DNA of 64,000 bases from the NCBI RefSeq assembly GCF_002858765.1, contig NZ_PJRP01000002.1, positions 62,001 to 126,000 on the forward strand. Reading direction: 5' to 3'. The DNA is from Cupriavidus pauculus (GTDB lineage Bacteria; Pseudomonadota; Gammaproteobacteria; Burkholderiales; Burkholderiaceae). Position numbers and translations under genes: made by a program. Of the stretch, positions 50,509 through 64,000 are shown piece by piece. The notes under the pieces are model-generated. The model saw nothing but the letters and a program-made list of their open reading frames with translations. It was not told where the DNA came from and ran no database searches. Each line of letters begins with the position of its first letter. Positions within the stretch are counted from its first letter, which is position 1.

Positions 50509-52643
50509 TCACGGCACGTTGGGTCCGGGCGCTTGCGGGCGCTTCAGCGATGGCGTTGGTGCTGGCCTCTCCGGCCGCACTGGCACAGAACAACCAGCTC
50601 AGGCAGGTGGACGCCAATGTGGTTGGCGAGCAGACCGTCTTCACGGTCGACCTGCAGGGTCCGCTTGCGCAAAAGCCGGCGGACTTCACGACGCAGAATC
50701 CGGCAAAGATCGCGATCGATTTCTTCGATACGGGATTCGCGCAGGGCCGCGCGCAGTATGAATACGCGGGCAAGCTGCTCAAGAGCGCCAACGTGATGCA
50801 GATCGGCGATCGCACCCGCGTGGTGCTGAGCCTGGCCCGCAACGCCACGTACCGCACGGAAGTGCGCGGCAACCAGTTCGTGGTGCTGATGGACAACGTG
50901 GCGCAGTCGACGGCCGCGGCGGCACCGACGTTCGCGGCGGCGGCACCGGCGATGCAGCCGGTGGCGGCAAACCGGACGCTGATCCGCAATATCGACTTCC
51001 GTCGTGGCGCCGACGGTGCCGGCCGCGTGGTGGTGGACCTGTCGTCGCGGGATTCGGGTGTCAATATCCAGCAGCAGGGGCAGAACCTGGTGGTGGACTT
51101 CCTTGGCACCGGACTCCCGGTCGACCTGCGCCGCCGCTTCGACGTGACCGACTTCGGTACGCCGGTGCAGGCCATGCGCGCCAACGACGCCAATGGCACC
51201 GCACGGCTGACGATCGAGCCGCGCGGCAACTGGGAGTACAGCTCGTACCAAACGGACAACCAGTTCGTGGTCGAGGTGCGCCAGGTCAAGGAAGATCCGA
51301 ACAAGTTGATCTCCGGCCAGGGCTACCGGGGCGAGCGTCTGTCGCTGAATTTCCAGAACATCGACATCCGCTCGCTGCTTCAGGTCTTTGCCGACTTCAC
51401 CAACCTGAACATCATCACGAGCGACACGGTGCAGGGCAACCTGACGCTGCGCCTGAAGGATGTGCCATGGGATCAGGCGCTGCAGATCGTGCTCGATTCC
51501 AAGGGTCTGGCTTCGCGCCGCAACGGCAACGTGCTGTGGGTGGCGCCCAAGGCCGAACTGGCCACGAAGGAAAAGCTCGAGTTGGAAGCGCTGCAGCAGA
51601 TCAATGAGCTTGAGCCGATCCGCAGCCAGGTGTTCCAGCTGAACTATCAGCGCGCCGAGGATGTTCGTCGCATGCTGCTGGGCCAGGCCGTGACCGGTGG
51701 TGCTGCCGGCGCTGCTACCCCGGTGGCGGGTGGCGCGGCCGGTAGTACCGGCGTCACGCGCATGCTGTCGAAGCGCGGCTCGCTGACGGCGGATCCGCGT
51801 ACCAACCAGCTGTTCGTGTCCGACATCGGGTCCAAGCTCGAGGAAGTGCAGGGATTTCTGCAGAAGATCGACATCCCGGTGCGTCAGGTGGTCATTGAGG
51901 CACGCATCGTCGAGGCCAGCGATACGTTCAGCCGCAATCTTGGCGTGAAGTTGGGTTTTGCGTCGAAGCGGTCGGGCGCGGCCTACGGCAACACGTATGA
52001 GAACGTGGCATCGCCGTTCACCAAGGATGCCGTCTGGGACAATGGCCCGGCGGTGAGCCTGCCGGCCGCGGCCATCAATGGTACGAACCCGGCGTCGGTG
52101 GCATTCAGTATCTTCAATACTGCTGCTGGCCGGTTCCTGGACCTGGAGCTTTCGGCGCTGGAAGCCGACGGCAAGGGTAAGATCATCTCGAGCCCGCGTG
52201 TCGTGACCGCCAACAACATCAAGGCGCTGATCGAGCAGGGTACCGAGCTGCCGTACCAGTCCGCCACGTCGAGTGGCGCCACGTCGGTCCAGTTCCGCAA
52301 GGCGAACCTGAAGCTGGAAGTCACGCCGCAGATCACGCCGGAAGGCAACGTGCTGCTGGACGTCGACGTCAACAAGGACAGCGTGGGTATCCAAACCGTC
52401 AACGGCTTCGCCATCGACACCAAGCACGTGCAGACGCAGGTGCTGGTGGAGAACGGCGGCACGGTGGTGATCGGCGGTATCTACAGCCAGGACGAGTCGA
52501 ACAACGTCAACAAGGTGCCCTGGCTGGGCGACCTCCCGGTGCTTGGCAATCTGTTCAAGAACAATGCCAAGGTCAACAACCGGACCGAGCTGCTGGTGTT
52601 CCTGACGCCGCGCATCCTGAACGACAGCGTATCGTTGAAATAA
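50505..52643 (+). CDS. pilQ: Type IV pilus secretin PilQ
   Basis: Outer-membrane secretin through which the pilus passes, 712 residues. A signal peptide ending ASPAALAQ precedes two AMIN domains (about 30-260) for peptidoglycan contact. The N0 domain (VFADFTNLNIITSDTVQG) and N1 follow, with a Gly/Ala-rich insertion (AVTGGAAGAATPVAGGAAGS), then the secretin barrel with VPWLGDLPVLGNLFKN. The start overlaps the pilP stop. Confidence 0.95.
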   Translation: MITARWVRALAGASAMALVLASPAALAQNNQLRQVDANVVGEQTVFTVDLQGPLAQKPADFTTQNPAKIAIDFFDTGFAQGRAQYEYAGKLLKSANVMQIGDRTRVVLSLARNATYRTEVRGNQFVVLMDNVAQSTAAAAPTFAAAAPAMQPVAANRTLIRNIDFRRGADGAGRVVVDLSSRDSGVNIQQQGQNLVVDFLGTGLPVDLRRRFDVTDFGTPVQAMRANDANGTARLTIEPRGNWEYSSYQTDNQFVVEVRQVKEDPNKLISGQGYRGERLSLNFQNIDIRSLLQVFADFTNLNIITSDTVQGNLTLRLKDVPWDQALQIVLDSKGLASRRNGNVLWVAPKAELATKEKLELEALQQINELEPIRSQVFQLNYQRAEDVRRMLLGQAVTGGAAGAATPVAGGAAGSTGVTRMLSKRGSLTADPRTNQLFVSDIGSKLEEVQGFLQKIDIPVRQVVIEARIVEASDTFSRNLGVKLGFASKRSGAAYGNTYENVASPFTKDAVWDNGPAVSLPAAAINGTNPASVAFSIFNTAAGRFLDLELSALEADGKGKIISSPRVVTANNIKALIEQGTELPYQSATSSGATSVQFRKANLKLEVTPQITPEGNVLLDVDVNKDSVGIQTVNGFAIDTKHVQTQVLVENGGTVVIGGIYSQDESNNVNKVPWLGDLPVLGNLFKNNAKVNNRTELLVFLTPRILNDSVSLK

Positions 52644-52687
52644 CACCGTCCGGGTGCAGCAGGGGGCCCGAATGCAGTAGACTGGCA

Positions 52688-52723
52688 GGCCGCGTCGGCA
52701 TCCGACGCGGCCTTTTTCCTTTT
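52688..52723 (+). terminator. Terminator of the pilMNOPQ operon
   Basis: GGCCGCGTCGG (52688-52698) pairs with CCGACGCGGCC (52702-52712) around CAT, followed by TTTTTCCTTTT. Confidence 0.92.
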
Positions 52724-52856
52724 CGCGGCATCGTTGGCGGAACCGACGGCCAGCCGGAATCGGGCCGCAATGATGCACAATGGCGTATGAATCACGCCAG
52801 CGAGGTGGCCCGGCCGGCGTGCCAATGCCTCGAGCCTTATCGCGCAAGACAGTCCA

Positions 52857-53456
52857 GTGACAGCGAATCGCCCGAATCTTTTCTTTGTTGGCCTGATGGG
52901 CGCCGGCAAGACCACCGTTGGCCGCTCGGTGGCCCGACGCCTTGATTACCCGTTCTTTGACTCCGACCACGAGCTCGAAGCGCGTTGCGGCGTGAAGATT
53001 CCGGTGATTTTCGAGCACGAGGGTGAGGTCGGGTTCCGGGACCGCGAGGCGCAGGTCATTGCCGAACTGACCGGCCGTACCGGCATCGTCCTGGCGACTG
53101 GCGGCGGCGCGGTGCTGCGCGAAGCCAACCGGGCGGCCCTGAAGGCCAATGGCACCGTGGTCTACCTGCGCGCCAGTCCGCACGACCTGTGGCTGCGCAC
53201 GCGCCATGACCGCAACCGTCCGCTGCTGCAGACCGAAGACCCGAAAGGCCGGCTGGAGGCGCTGTACACCCAGCGCGACCCGCTCTACCGCGAAGTGGCG
53301 GACTTCATTATCGAAACCGGCAAGCCGACCGTGGCACAGCTTGCTAATATGGTTCTCATGCAACTTGAAATGGCTGGCTTCACGCTTCCATCCGTGGAAG
53401 CGGTGCCCGACACCGACACGGTGGCCGGGCAGCCGGCGCAGGACACCCATTCATGA
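52857..53456 (+). CDS. aroK: Shikimate kinase
   Basis: Phosphorylates shikimate in aromatic amino-acid synthesis, 199 residues. Walker [12 protein letters not shown], substrate residues [13 protein letters not shown] and the FRDRE/TGGGAV region are intact. The start codon appears to be GTG, as homology begins at [11 protein letters not shown]. It has a C-terminal tail of about 20 residues beyond the usual end and overlaps aroB by 4 nt. Confidence 0.95.
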   Translation: MTANRPNLFFVGLMGAGKTTVGRSVARRLDYPFFDSDHELEARCGVKIPVIFEHEGEVGFRDREAQVIAELTGRTGIVLATGGGAVLREANRAALKANGTVVYLRASPHDLWLRTRHDRNRPLLQTEDPKGRLEALYTQRDPLYREVADFIIETGKPTVAQLANMVLMQLEMAGFTLPSVEAVPDTDTVAGQPAQDTHS

Positions 53457-54559
53457 TCAAGCTGGAAGTCGATCTCGGGGCGCGTAGCTACCCGATCCAT
53501 ATCGGCGGCGGCCTGCTGGACCGCGCCGACCTGCTGCAGCCGCATGTGCGCGGCCAGCATGCCGTCATCGTCACCAACGAGACCGTCGGACCCCTGTATG
53601 CGGCCCGCGTCGAAGCTGTTCTGACTGGCCTGGGCAAGACCGTGCGCACGGTGGTGCTGCCGGACGGCGAGCGCTTCAAGCAGTGGGAAACCCTGAACCT
53701 GATCTTCGACGCGCTGCTCCGGGCAGGCGCCGACCGAAAGACCACACTGATCGCGCTCGGCGGCGGCGTGGTGGGCGACATGACCGGCTTCGCCGCGGCC
53801 TGCTACATGCGCGGGGTGCCATTCGTCCAGATGCCGACCACGCTGCTGTCGCAGGTGGACTCGTCGGTGGGCGGCAAGACCGGGATCAACCACCCGCTCG
53901 GCAAGAACATGATCGGGGCGTTCCACCAGCCCAACGCGGTGATCGCCGACATCGACACGCTGAAGACCTTGCCGCCGCGCGAGCTGGCTGCCGGGTTGGC
54001 CGAGGTCATCAAACACGGCGCGATTGCCGACGCCGCCTATTTCGAGTGGATCGAAGGCAACATCGCGGCGCTCAATTCGTGCGACACGGGCCTGATGGCT
54101 GAGGCCGTGCGGCGCTCGTGCGAGATCAAGGCCGCCGTGGTGGCGCAGGACGAGCGCGAAGGCGGCCTGCGGGCGATCCTGAACTTCGGACACACATTCG
54201 GCCATGCCATCGAAGCCGGCATGGGCTATGGCGAATGGCTCCACGGCGAGGCGGTGGGCTGCGGCATGGTGATGGCGGCCGATCTGTCGCATCGCCTGGG
54301 GTTCATCGACGTCGAGACGCGCGCGCGCATCCGTACGCTGACGCAGGCGGCGCTGCTGCCCGTGGTGGCCCCGGACCTGGGCATCGACCGCTATGTCGAA
54401 CTGATGAAGGTGGACAAGAAGGCCGAGGCCGGCAGCATCAAGTTCATCTTGCTGCGCAAGCTTGGCGAAGCGTTCATTACTACCGTACCGGATCCGGACC
54501 TGCGTGACACGCTGCGCCACGCTGTCCTGAAACCTCCCGCAGAGGCACCGGTCGCGTAA
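53453..54559 (+). CDS. aroB: 3-dehydroquinate synthase
   Basis: NAD- and metal-dependent cyclase, second step of the shikimate pathway, 368 residues. [19 protein letters not shown] (NAD binding), [17 protein letters not shown] and the metal-ligand histidine segments [12 protein letters not shown] and [11 protein letters not shown] are present. Confidence 0.97.
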   Translation: MIKLEVDLGARSYPIHIGGGLLDRADLLQPHVRGQHAVIVTNETVGPLYAARVEAVLTGLGKTVRTVVLPDGERFKQWETLNLIFDALLRAGADRKTTLIALGGGVVGDMTGFAAACYMRGVPFVQMPTTLLSQVDSSVGGKTGINHPLGKNMIGAFHQPNAVIADIDTLKTLPPRELAAGLAEVIKHGAIADAAYFEWIEGNIAALNSCDTGLMAEAVRRSCEIKAAVVAQDEREGGLRAILNFGHTFGHAIEAGMGYGEWLHGEAVGCGMVMAADLSHRLGFIDVETRARIRTLTQAALLPVVAPDLGIDRYVELMKVDKKAEAGSIKFILLRKLGEAFITTVPDPDLRDTLRHAVLKPPAEAPVA

Positions 54560-54614
54560 GCGCCTGGTTGTGCCTTGCAACCCTGAACCAGCAACGGAAT
54601 AACGGATTGCCCGC

Positions 54615-55775
54615 ATGACCACCGCTCCAGCGACTGACCTCGAAGCCCATCTCGCCCCGTACGCCGCGCGCTCCGCAAAGACGCGCGGCCGGGTGCATGC
54701 CGAACCGGCCTCGTCCTCGCGCAGTGAATTCCAGCGCGACCGCGACCGCGTGATCCACAGCACGGCGTTCCGCCGGCTCGAATACAAGACGCAGGTCTTC
54801 GTGAACCACGAGGGCGACCTGTTTCGCACGCGGCTGACGCACAGCCTGGAGGTGGCGCAGATCGCGCGCTCCATCGCACGCAACCTGCGGCTGAACGAGG
54901 ATCTGGTCGAGGCGATCTCGCTGGCCCACGACCTGGGCCACACGCCGTTTGGCCACGCCGGACAGGACGCTTTGAACGGCTGCATGAAGAACCATGGCGG
55001 GTTCGAGCACAACCTGCAGAGCCTGCTGGTGGTGGATGAGCTGGAGGAGCGCTATGGCGGCTTCAACGGGCTGAATCTGACGTTCGAGACGCGCGAAGGC
55101 ATTCTCAAGCATTGCTCGCGCGTCAACGCAGCGGCGCTGGGCGAGCTGGGGCGGCGCTTTCTGGAAGGCGCGCAGCCGTCGCTCGAGGCCCAGTTGGCCA
55201 ATCTGGCCGACGAAATCGCCTACAACAACCACGACATCGACGACGGCCTGCGCTCCGGGCTGCTGACGCTGGAGCAGCTGGACGAAGTGCCGATGTGGGG
55301 CCGTCACCGCGCCGAGGTGGCCACGGCCTTTCCGGGCATCAACGGGCGCCGGGCGATCAATGAGACGGTCCGGCGCATGATCAACACGCTGATCGTCGAT
55401 TTGATCGAAACCACCGGCCGCAATATTGCCGCCGCCAATCCCAAGACGATCGACGACGTGCGCGCCGCCGGGCCGCTGGTGTCGTTCAGCCCGAAGATCC
55501 ACGAGGAAGCCGCCGCGCTCAAGCGATTCCTGTTCCGCCACCTGTACCGGCATTACCTGGTCATGCGGATGTCGGCCAAGGCGCAGCGCATCATCTCGGA
55601 TCTCTTCGGCGCCTTCATGCAGGATTCGCGTCTGCTGCCGCCTCAGTACCAGGCTGGCCATGGCGCCGACCAGCCACGTCTGATCGCCCACTACATCGCT
55701 GGCATGACGGACCGTTATGCCATCCGCGAGCACCGGCGCATCTTCGCGGTCAGCGAGAGCAACTCACTTGGCTGA
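54615..55775 (+). CDS. dgt: Deoxyguanosinetriphosphate triphosphohydrolase-like protein
   Basis: HD-domain dNTP triphosphohydrolase, 386 residues. HD-type metal ligands lie in [28 protein letters not shown] and [14 protein letters not shown]. This short form corresponds to the dGTPase-like group usually next to aroB; exact nucleotide preference is not predictable from sequence. Confidence 0.93.
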   Translation: MTTAPATDLEAHLAPYAARSAKTRGRVHAEPASSSRSEFQRDRDRVIHSTAFRRLEYKTQVFVNHEGDLFRTRLTHSLEVAQIARSIARNLRLNEDLVEAISLAHDLGHTPFGHAGQDALNGCMKNHGGFEHNLQSLLVVDELEERYGGFNGLNLTFETREGILKHCSRVNAAALGELGRRFLEGAQPSLEAQLANLADEIAYNNHDIDDGLRSGLLTLEQLDEVPMWGRHRAEVATAFPGINGRRAINETVRRMINTLIVDLIETTGRNIAAANPKTIDDVRAAGPLVSFSPKIHEEAAALKRFLFRHLYRHYLVMRMSAKAQRIISDLFGAFMQDSRLLPPQYQAGHGADQPRLIAHYIAGMTDRYAIREHRRIFAVSESNSLG

Positions 55776-55798
55776 CCGGAGCGCCGTCGGCTAAAAAC

Positions 55799-56685
55799 GG
55801 GGACAGATCAGGTTATGATGCGGGCATCTTTCACCCGGGATGCCCGATGGCCCGCCTTCCCCGTTTCTCTCCTGCCGACTTGCCGGCCATGGTGCTGCAG
55901 CGCGGCAACAACCGCCAGCCCGTGTTTCTGGGCGCCGATGACTACCTGCATTACCTCGATTGCCTGCGCATGGCGGCGCGCGAGCATGAGCTGGCTATCC
56001 ACGCCTACGCGCTGCGGCCCAATCATATCCATCTTGTAGCCACCCCGAAGGGGCCCGACTCGCTGAGCCTGACCATGCAGGCGGTAGGGCGCCGCTACGC
56101 GCGCCATTTCAACCGCGTGGCCGAACGCACCGGCACCCTCTGGGAGGGCCGCTTCCGCTCGGCCGTCATCGAAGCCGATGCCTGGTTGCTGCCGGCCATG
56201 CTCTATGCAGAAGGCAATGCCATGCGGGCCGGCGAAGTCACGACGCCCGAGGCCGACCGCTGGAGCAGCTACCGGCACCACGCAGGCTTCGAGTCCAGCC
56301 CGATTGTGAGCGATCACTCCATCTATTGGGATCTCGGCAATACGCCATTCGAGCGGCAATCCAATTACCGTGCGTTGACGGCCGAGGGGTTGTCGGGGCG
56401 CACGCTTGCCACGCTGCAGAAGCATGCCCACAGTGGCTGGCCGCTGGGTAGCGACGCGTTCCTGGCGCAACTTGAGCGTCATGCGACGCGGCGCGTCCAC
56501 CCGTTGCCGAGAGGCCGACCAAGAAAGTCGGTTATTTCAGATGACGAAGCGCACGAGGCCTAACCCGTGCAGCAATCGTGATATTTCGCACCATAACTGT
56601 GCAAATATGGACTGAATTTAATATGTCCCCATTTAAAATGGTCGCGGTGATGGTGCAATTTTTAATGTGTTCTGACCCCATTTAA
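55799..56685. mobile_element. RAYT-type (IS200/IS605-like) element with flanking repeat remnants
   Basis: The transposase gene is flanked by GGGGACA (55799-55805) and its complement TGTCCCC (56624-56630). A diverged second copy of the right flank follows (TAATGTGTTCTGACCCCATT, about 56664-56683), compared with AATATGTCCCCATTT just before it. Such GGGG(A/T)C-containing ends commonly border these single-gene elements. The element ends about 5 nt before the gltB -35. Confidence 0.6.
55847..56563 (+). CDS. REP-associated tyrosine transposase (RAYT, Y1_Tnp family)
   Basis: HUH single-strand transposase of the IS200-like RAYT group, 238 residues. RLPRFSPADLPAMVLQRGNN at the start and the HUH motif in NHIHLVATP are present. 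The catalytic-tyrosine helix AVGRRYARHFNR and the family signature GTLWEGRFRS follow. All key residues are intact, so it could be active or domesticated. It sits between dgt and gltB, otherwise a core region. Confidence 0.9.
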   Translation: MARLPRFSPADLPAMVLQRGNNRQPVFLGADDYLHYLDCLRMAAREHELAIHAYALRPNHIHLVATPKGPDSLSLTMQAVGRRYARHFNRVAERTGTLWEGRFRSAVIEADAWLLPAMLYAEGNAMRAGEVTTPEADRWSSYRHHAGFESSPIVSDHSIYWDLGNTPFERQSNYRALTAEGLSGRTLATLQKHAHSGWPLGSDAFLAQLERHATRRVHPLPRGRPRKSVISDDEAHEA

Positions 56686-56690
56686 TTTTT

Positions 56691-56719
56691 TTGCGAGGCG
56701 TGGACGATTCTCTTATAGT
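56691..56719 (+). promoter_or_regulatory. gltB promoter
   Basis: TTGCGA (56691-56696), 17-nt spacer, TATAGT (56714-56719). The start near 56726 leaves about 150 nt of leader before gltB. The -35 lies just past the mobile-element flank, so the upstream control region may have been replaced. Confidence 0.65.
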
Positions 56720-56874
56720 TGCTCCACCCACAGTCATTGTGCGGCGCGTCACGCTCGTGTACGCCGCTGCGGTCCCAGCTGTCTGCCACGCCCGATCAAG
56801 AGGCCCCCCGCAACAGCCCATCCCGTTCGGTCTATGCCCTTGCTGGCTGCGCAGCCTTCACCGGAATTCAGCCC

Positions 56875-61638
<4,764 letters not shown>

Positions 61639-61750
61639 CCGGCAGCCACACCACGAGAGGCGCCGCGGCAACGCCCGCGGCGCCAACAAGATACTGACCC
61701 CACGCGAGGCCGGCCCGTCCGCCTCGCGCCAGCAAGACCAAGGATGCAAC

Positions 61751-63214
<1,464 letters not shown>

Positions 63215-63238
63215 GCTGCCGGTTCCGCCCAAGCTGGC

Positions 63239-63275
63239 AAAAACCCCCGCATGCCGGAAGGCAGCGGGGGTTTTT
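63239..63275. terminator. Terminator after gltD (symmetric)
   Basis: AAAAACCCCCGC (63239-63250) pairs with GCGGGGGTTTTT (63264-63275), with an inner TGCC/GGCA stem around GGAA. Symmetric A- and T-runs suit both gltD and the converging acetyltransferase gene. Confidence 0.92.
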
Positions 63276-63331
63276 GTTGATGCCCTGCAAATCGAGTTGT
63301 GGGGGCCTGCCGGTCCTTCTGCCATTCGATA

Positions 63332-63892
63332 TTAGGGCGATGTTCGGCAGTCGTTGCCTACGAGTTCACATCCCATCAAAACCGCCGCCTCCCCATACGC
63401 CGCCAACTTGGCCGCGTGCGTGCCGGCCGCCAGCGGCGCGTACCCAAGCCTGCGCCAGTACCCATCGGCTGCCTGCACGGCGATGAGGCGGGACGACCGC
63501 AGGCCGTCGTTTAACGCCACGTCGCGCGCCGCGTCGTGGAGGCGGGAAGCGAGTCCCGCACCGCGCCCGATTGGCGCCACGGCCATGTCGTGGATGAACC
63601 AGGTCAGCGGCTCGGTATCAGGCCAATCGCAAACGAGTTGGCCATTCCAGGGCGGCAACGACGCCTCGGGCCAGGCATGGGTGAACAGGTAGGCAGCCAG
63701 GGAAGGGCTGGAATGGCCATGGTGCGATGGTGTGGCCAGGGCCGCGACCCAGCAGGTGGCGGGCGATAACGTGAGTCGGCTTTCCAAGGCATTGGCGGAC
63801 TCGACCAGCGCATCGCCATAGCATTGCGCCTGGATGGCGAGTACTGCGGGCAGGTCGGCGGCACGCATGGGCCGCAAGACGAATTCAGGCAT
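63332..63892 (-). CDS. GNAT-family N-acetyltransferase
   Basis: 186 residues. LRPMRAADLPAVLAIQAQCY is a typical GNAT start, the acetyl-CoA loop is MAVAPIGRGAGLASRLHDAA (R/Q-x-x-G-x-G/A type), and AADGYWRRLGYAPL is the usual C-terminal strand-helix. The substrate cannot be told from sequence. It converges on gltD and is likely monocistronic. Confidence 0.85.
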   Translation of the reverse strand: MPEFVLRPMRAADLPAVLAIQAQCYGDALVESANALESRLTLSPATCWVAALATPSHHGHSSPSLAAYLFTHAWPEASLPPWNGQLVCDWPDTEPLTWFIHDMAVAPIGRGAGLASRLHDAARDVALNDGLRSSRLIAVQAADGYWRRLGYAPLAAGTHAAKLAAYGEAAVLMGCELVGNDCRTSP

Positions 63893-64000
63893 CGACCGAT
63901 TATACGGGCGCTCACATTGGGGTCCGCCCGGAGAGCGTTTACGCGGTCTGGGCGCTGCCAGGCAATGTCCTTACAATTTCCTCAAACTAGATAAGAAGAG

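Noticed and set aside
50544..53450. Long minus-strand open frame opposite pilQ and aroK
   Set aside because: Same shadow effect; no recognisable motif, and it spans two well-defined genes on the plus strand.
56719..56874. N-terminal extension of gltB to an upstream TTG
   Set aside because: It would begin inside the -10 box, before the inferred transcription start, and shows no homology to glutamate synthases.

Overview
The window is a high-GC betaproteobacterial chromosome segment. It most resembles Cupriavidus (Burkholderiaceae), judged from protein character, the order recQ-rpsL-rpsG-fusA-tuf-rpsJ, the System II (ResB/CcsA) cytochrome c maturation genes, and the ponA/pilMNOPQ-aroK-aroB-dgt-gltBD block. 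No rRNA, tRNA or CRISPR array was found.

Layout. (1) 1-892: a decayed MocR-type regulator pseudogene, cut by the window edge, followed by recQ. (2) 2946-8270: the str operon (rpsL, rpsG, fusA, tuf) and rpsJ, with a strong promoter, an adjacent 19-bp palindrome, a boxA-like element, hairpins between genes and a textbook terminator after rpsJ. (3) 8320-13529: an accessory cassette sits between rpsJ and rplC, splitting the S10 operon. It holds a divergent AraC/XylS-type regulator and a four-gene operon (DLH-like protein, short-chain dehydrogenase, StyA-like flavoprotein monooxygenase, flavin reductase). Its content and order match the published indole-oxidation clusters (iif/ind). (4) 13638-28209: the rest of S10, then spc and alpha, restarted by a new promoter in front of rplC. 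The infA copy between secY and rpmJ is frameshifted and has lost conserved residues. (5) 28235-33944: cutA, dsbD, and on the minus strand engB, hemB and corA. A probable plus-strand small RNA with a CU-rich anti-Shine-Dalgarno loop lies between engB and hemB. (6) 34269-42640: cytochrome c4, resB, ccsA, then a lipoprotein, an ECF sigma/anti-sigma pair, and msrP-msrQ. (7) 42659-47096: lysA, an LptM-like lipoprotein, cyaY, ponA. (8) 47511-55775: pilMNOPQ, aroK, aroB, dgt. (9) 55799-63275: a RAYT-type transposase just upstream of the gltB promoter, then gltB-gltD and a terminator. (10) A GNAT acetyltransferase closes the window.

Most genes are core: translation, RNA polymerase alpha, Sec translocation, c-type cytochrome assembly, cell-wall and type IV pilus machinery, shikimate and glutamate synthesis. 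The points that stand out are the catabolic cassette inside the ribosomal operon with a XylS/BenR-type tandem operator (TGCA-N6-GGNTA, twice), the dead infA, the candidate small RNA, and large perfect inverted repeats placed on or beside promoters and gene junctions of the ribosomal operons.
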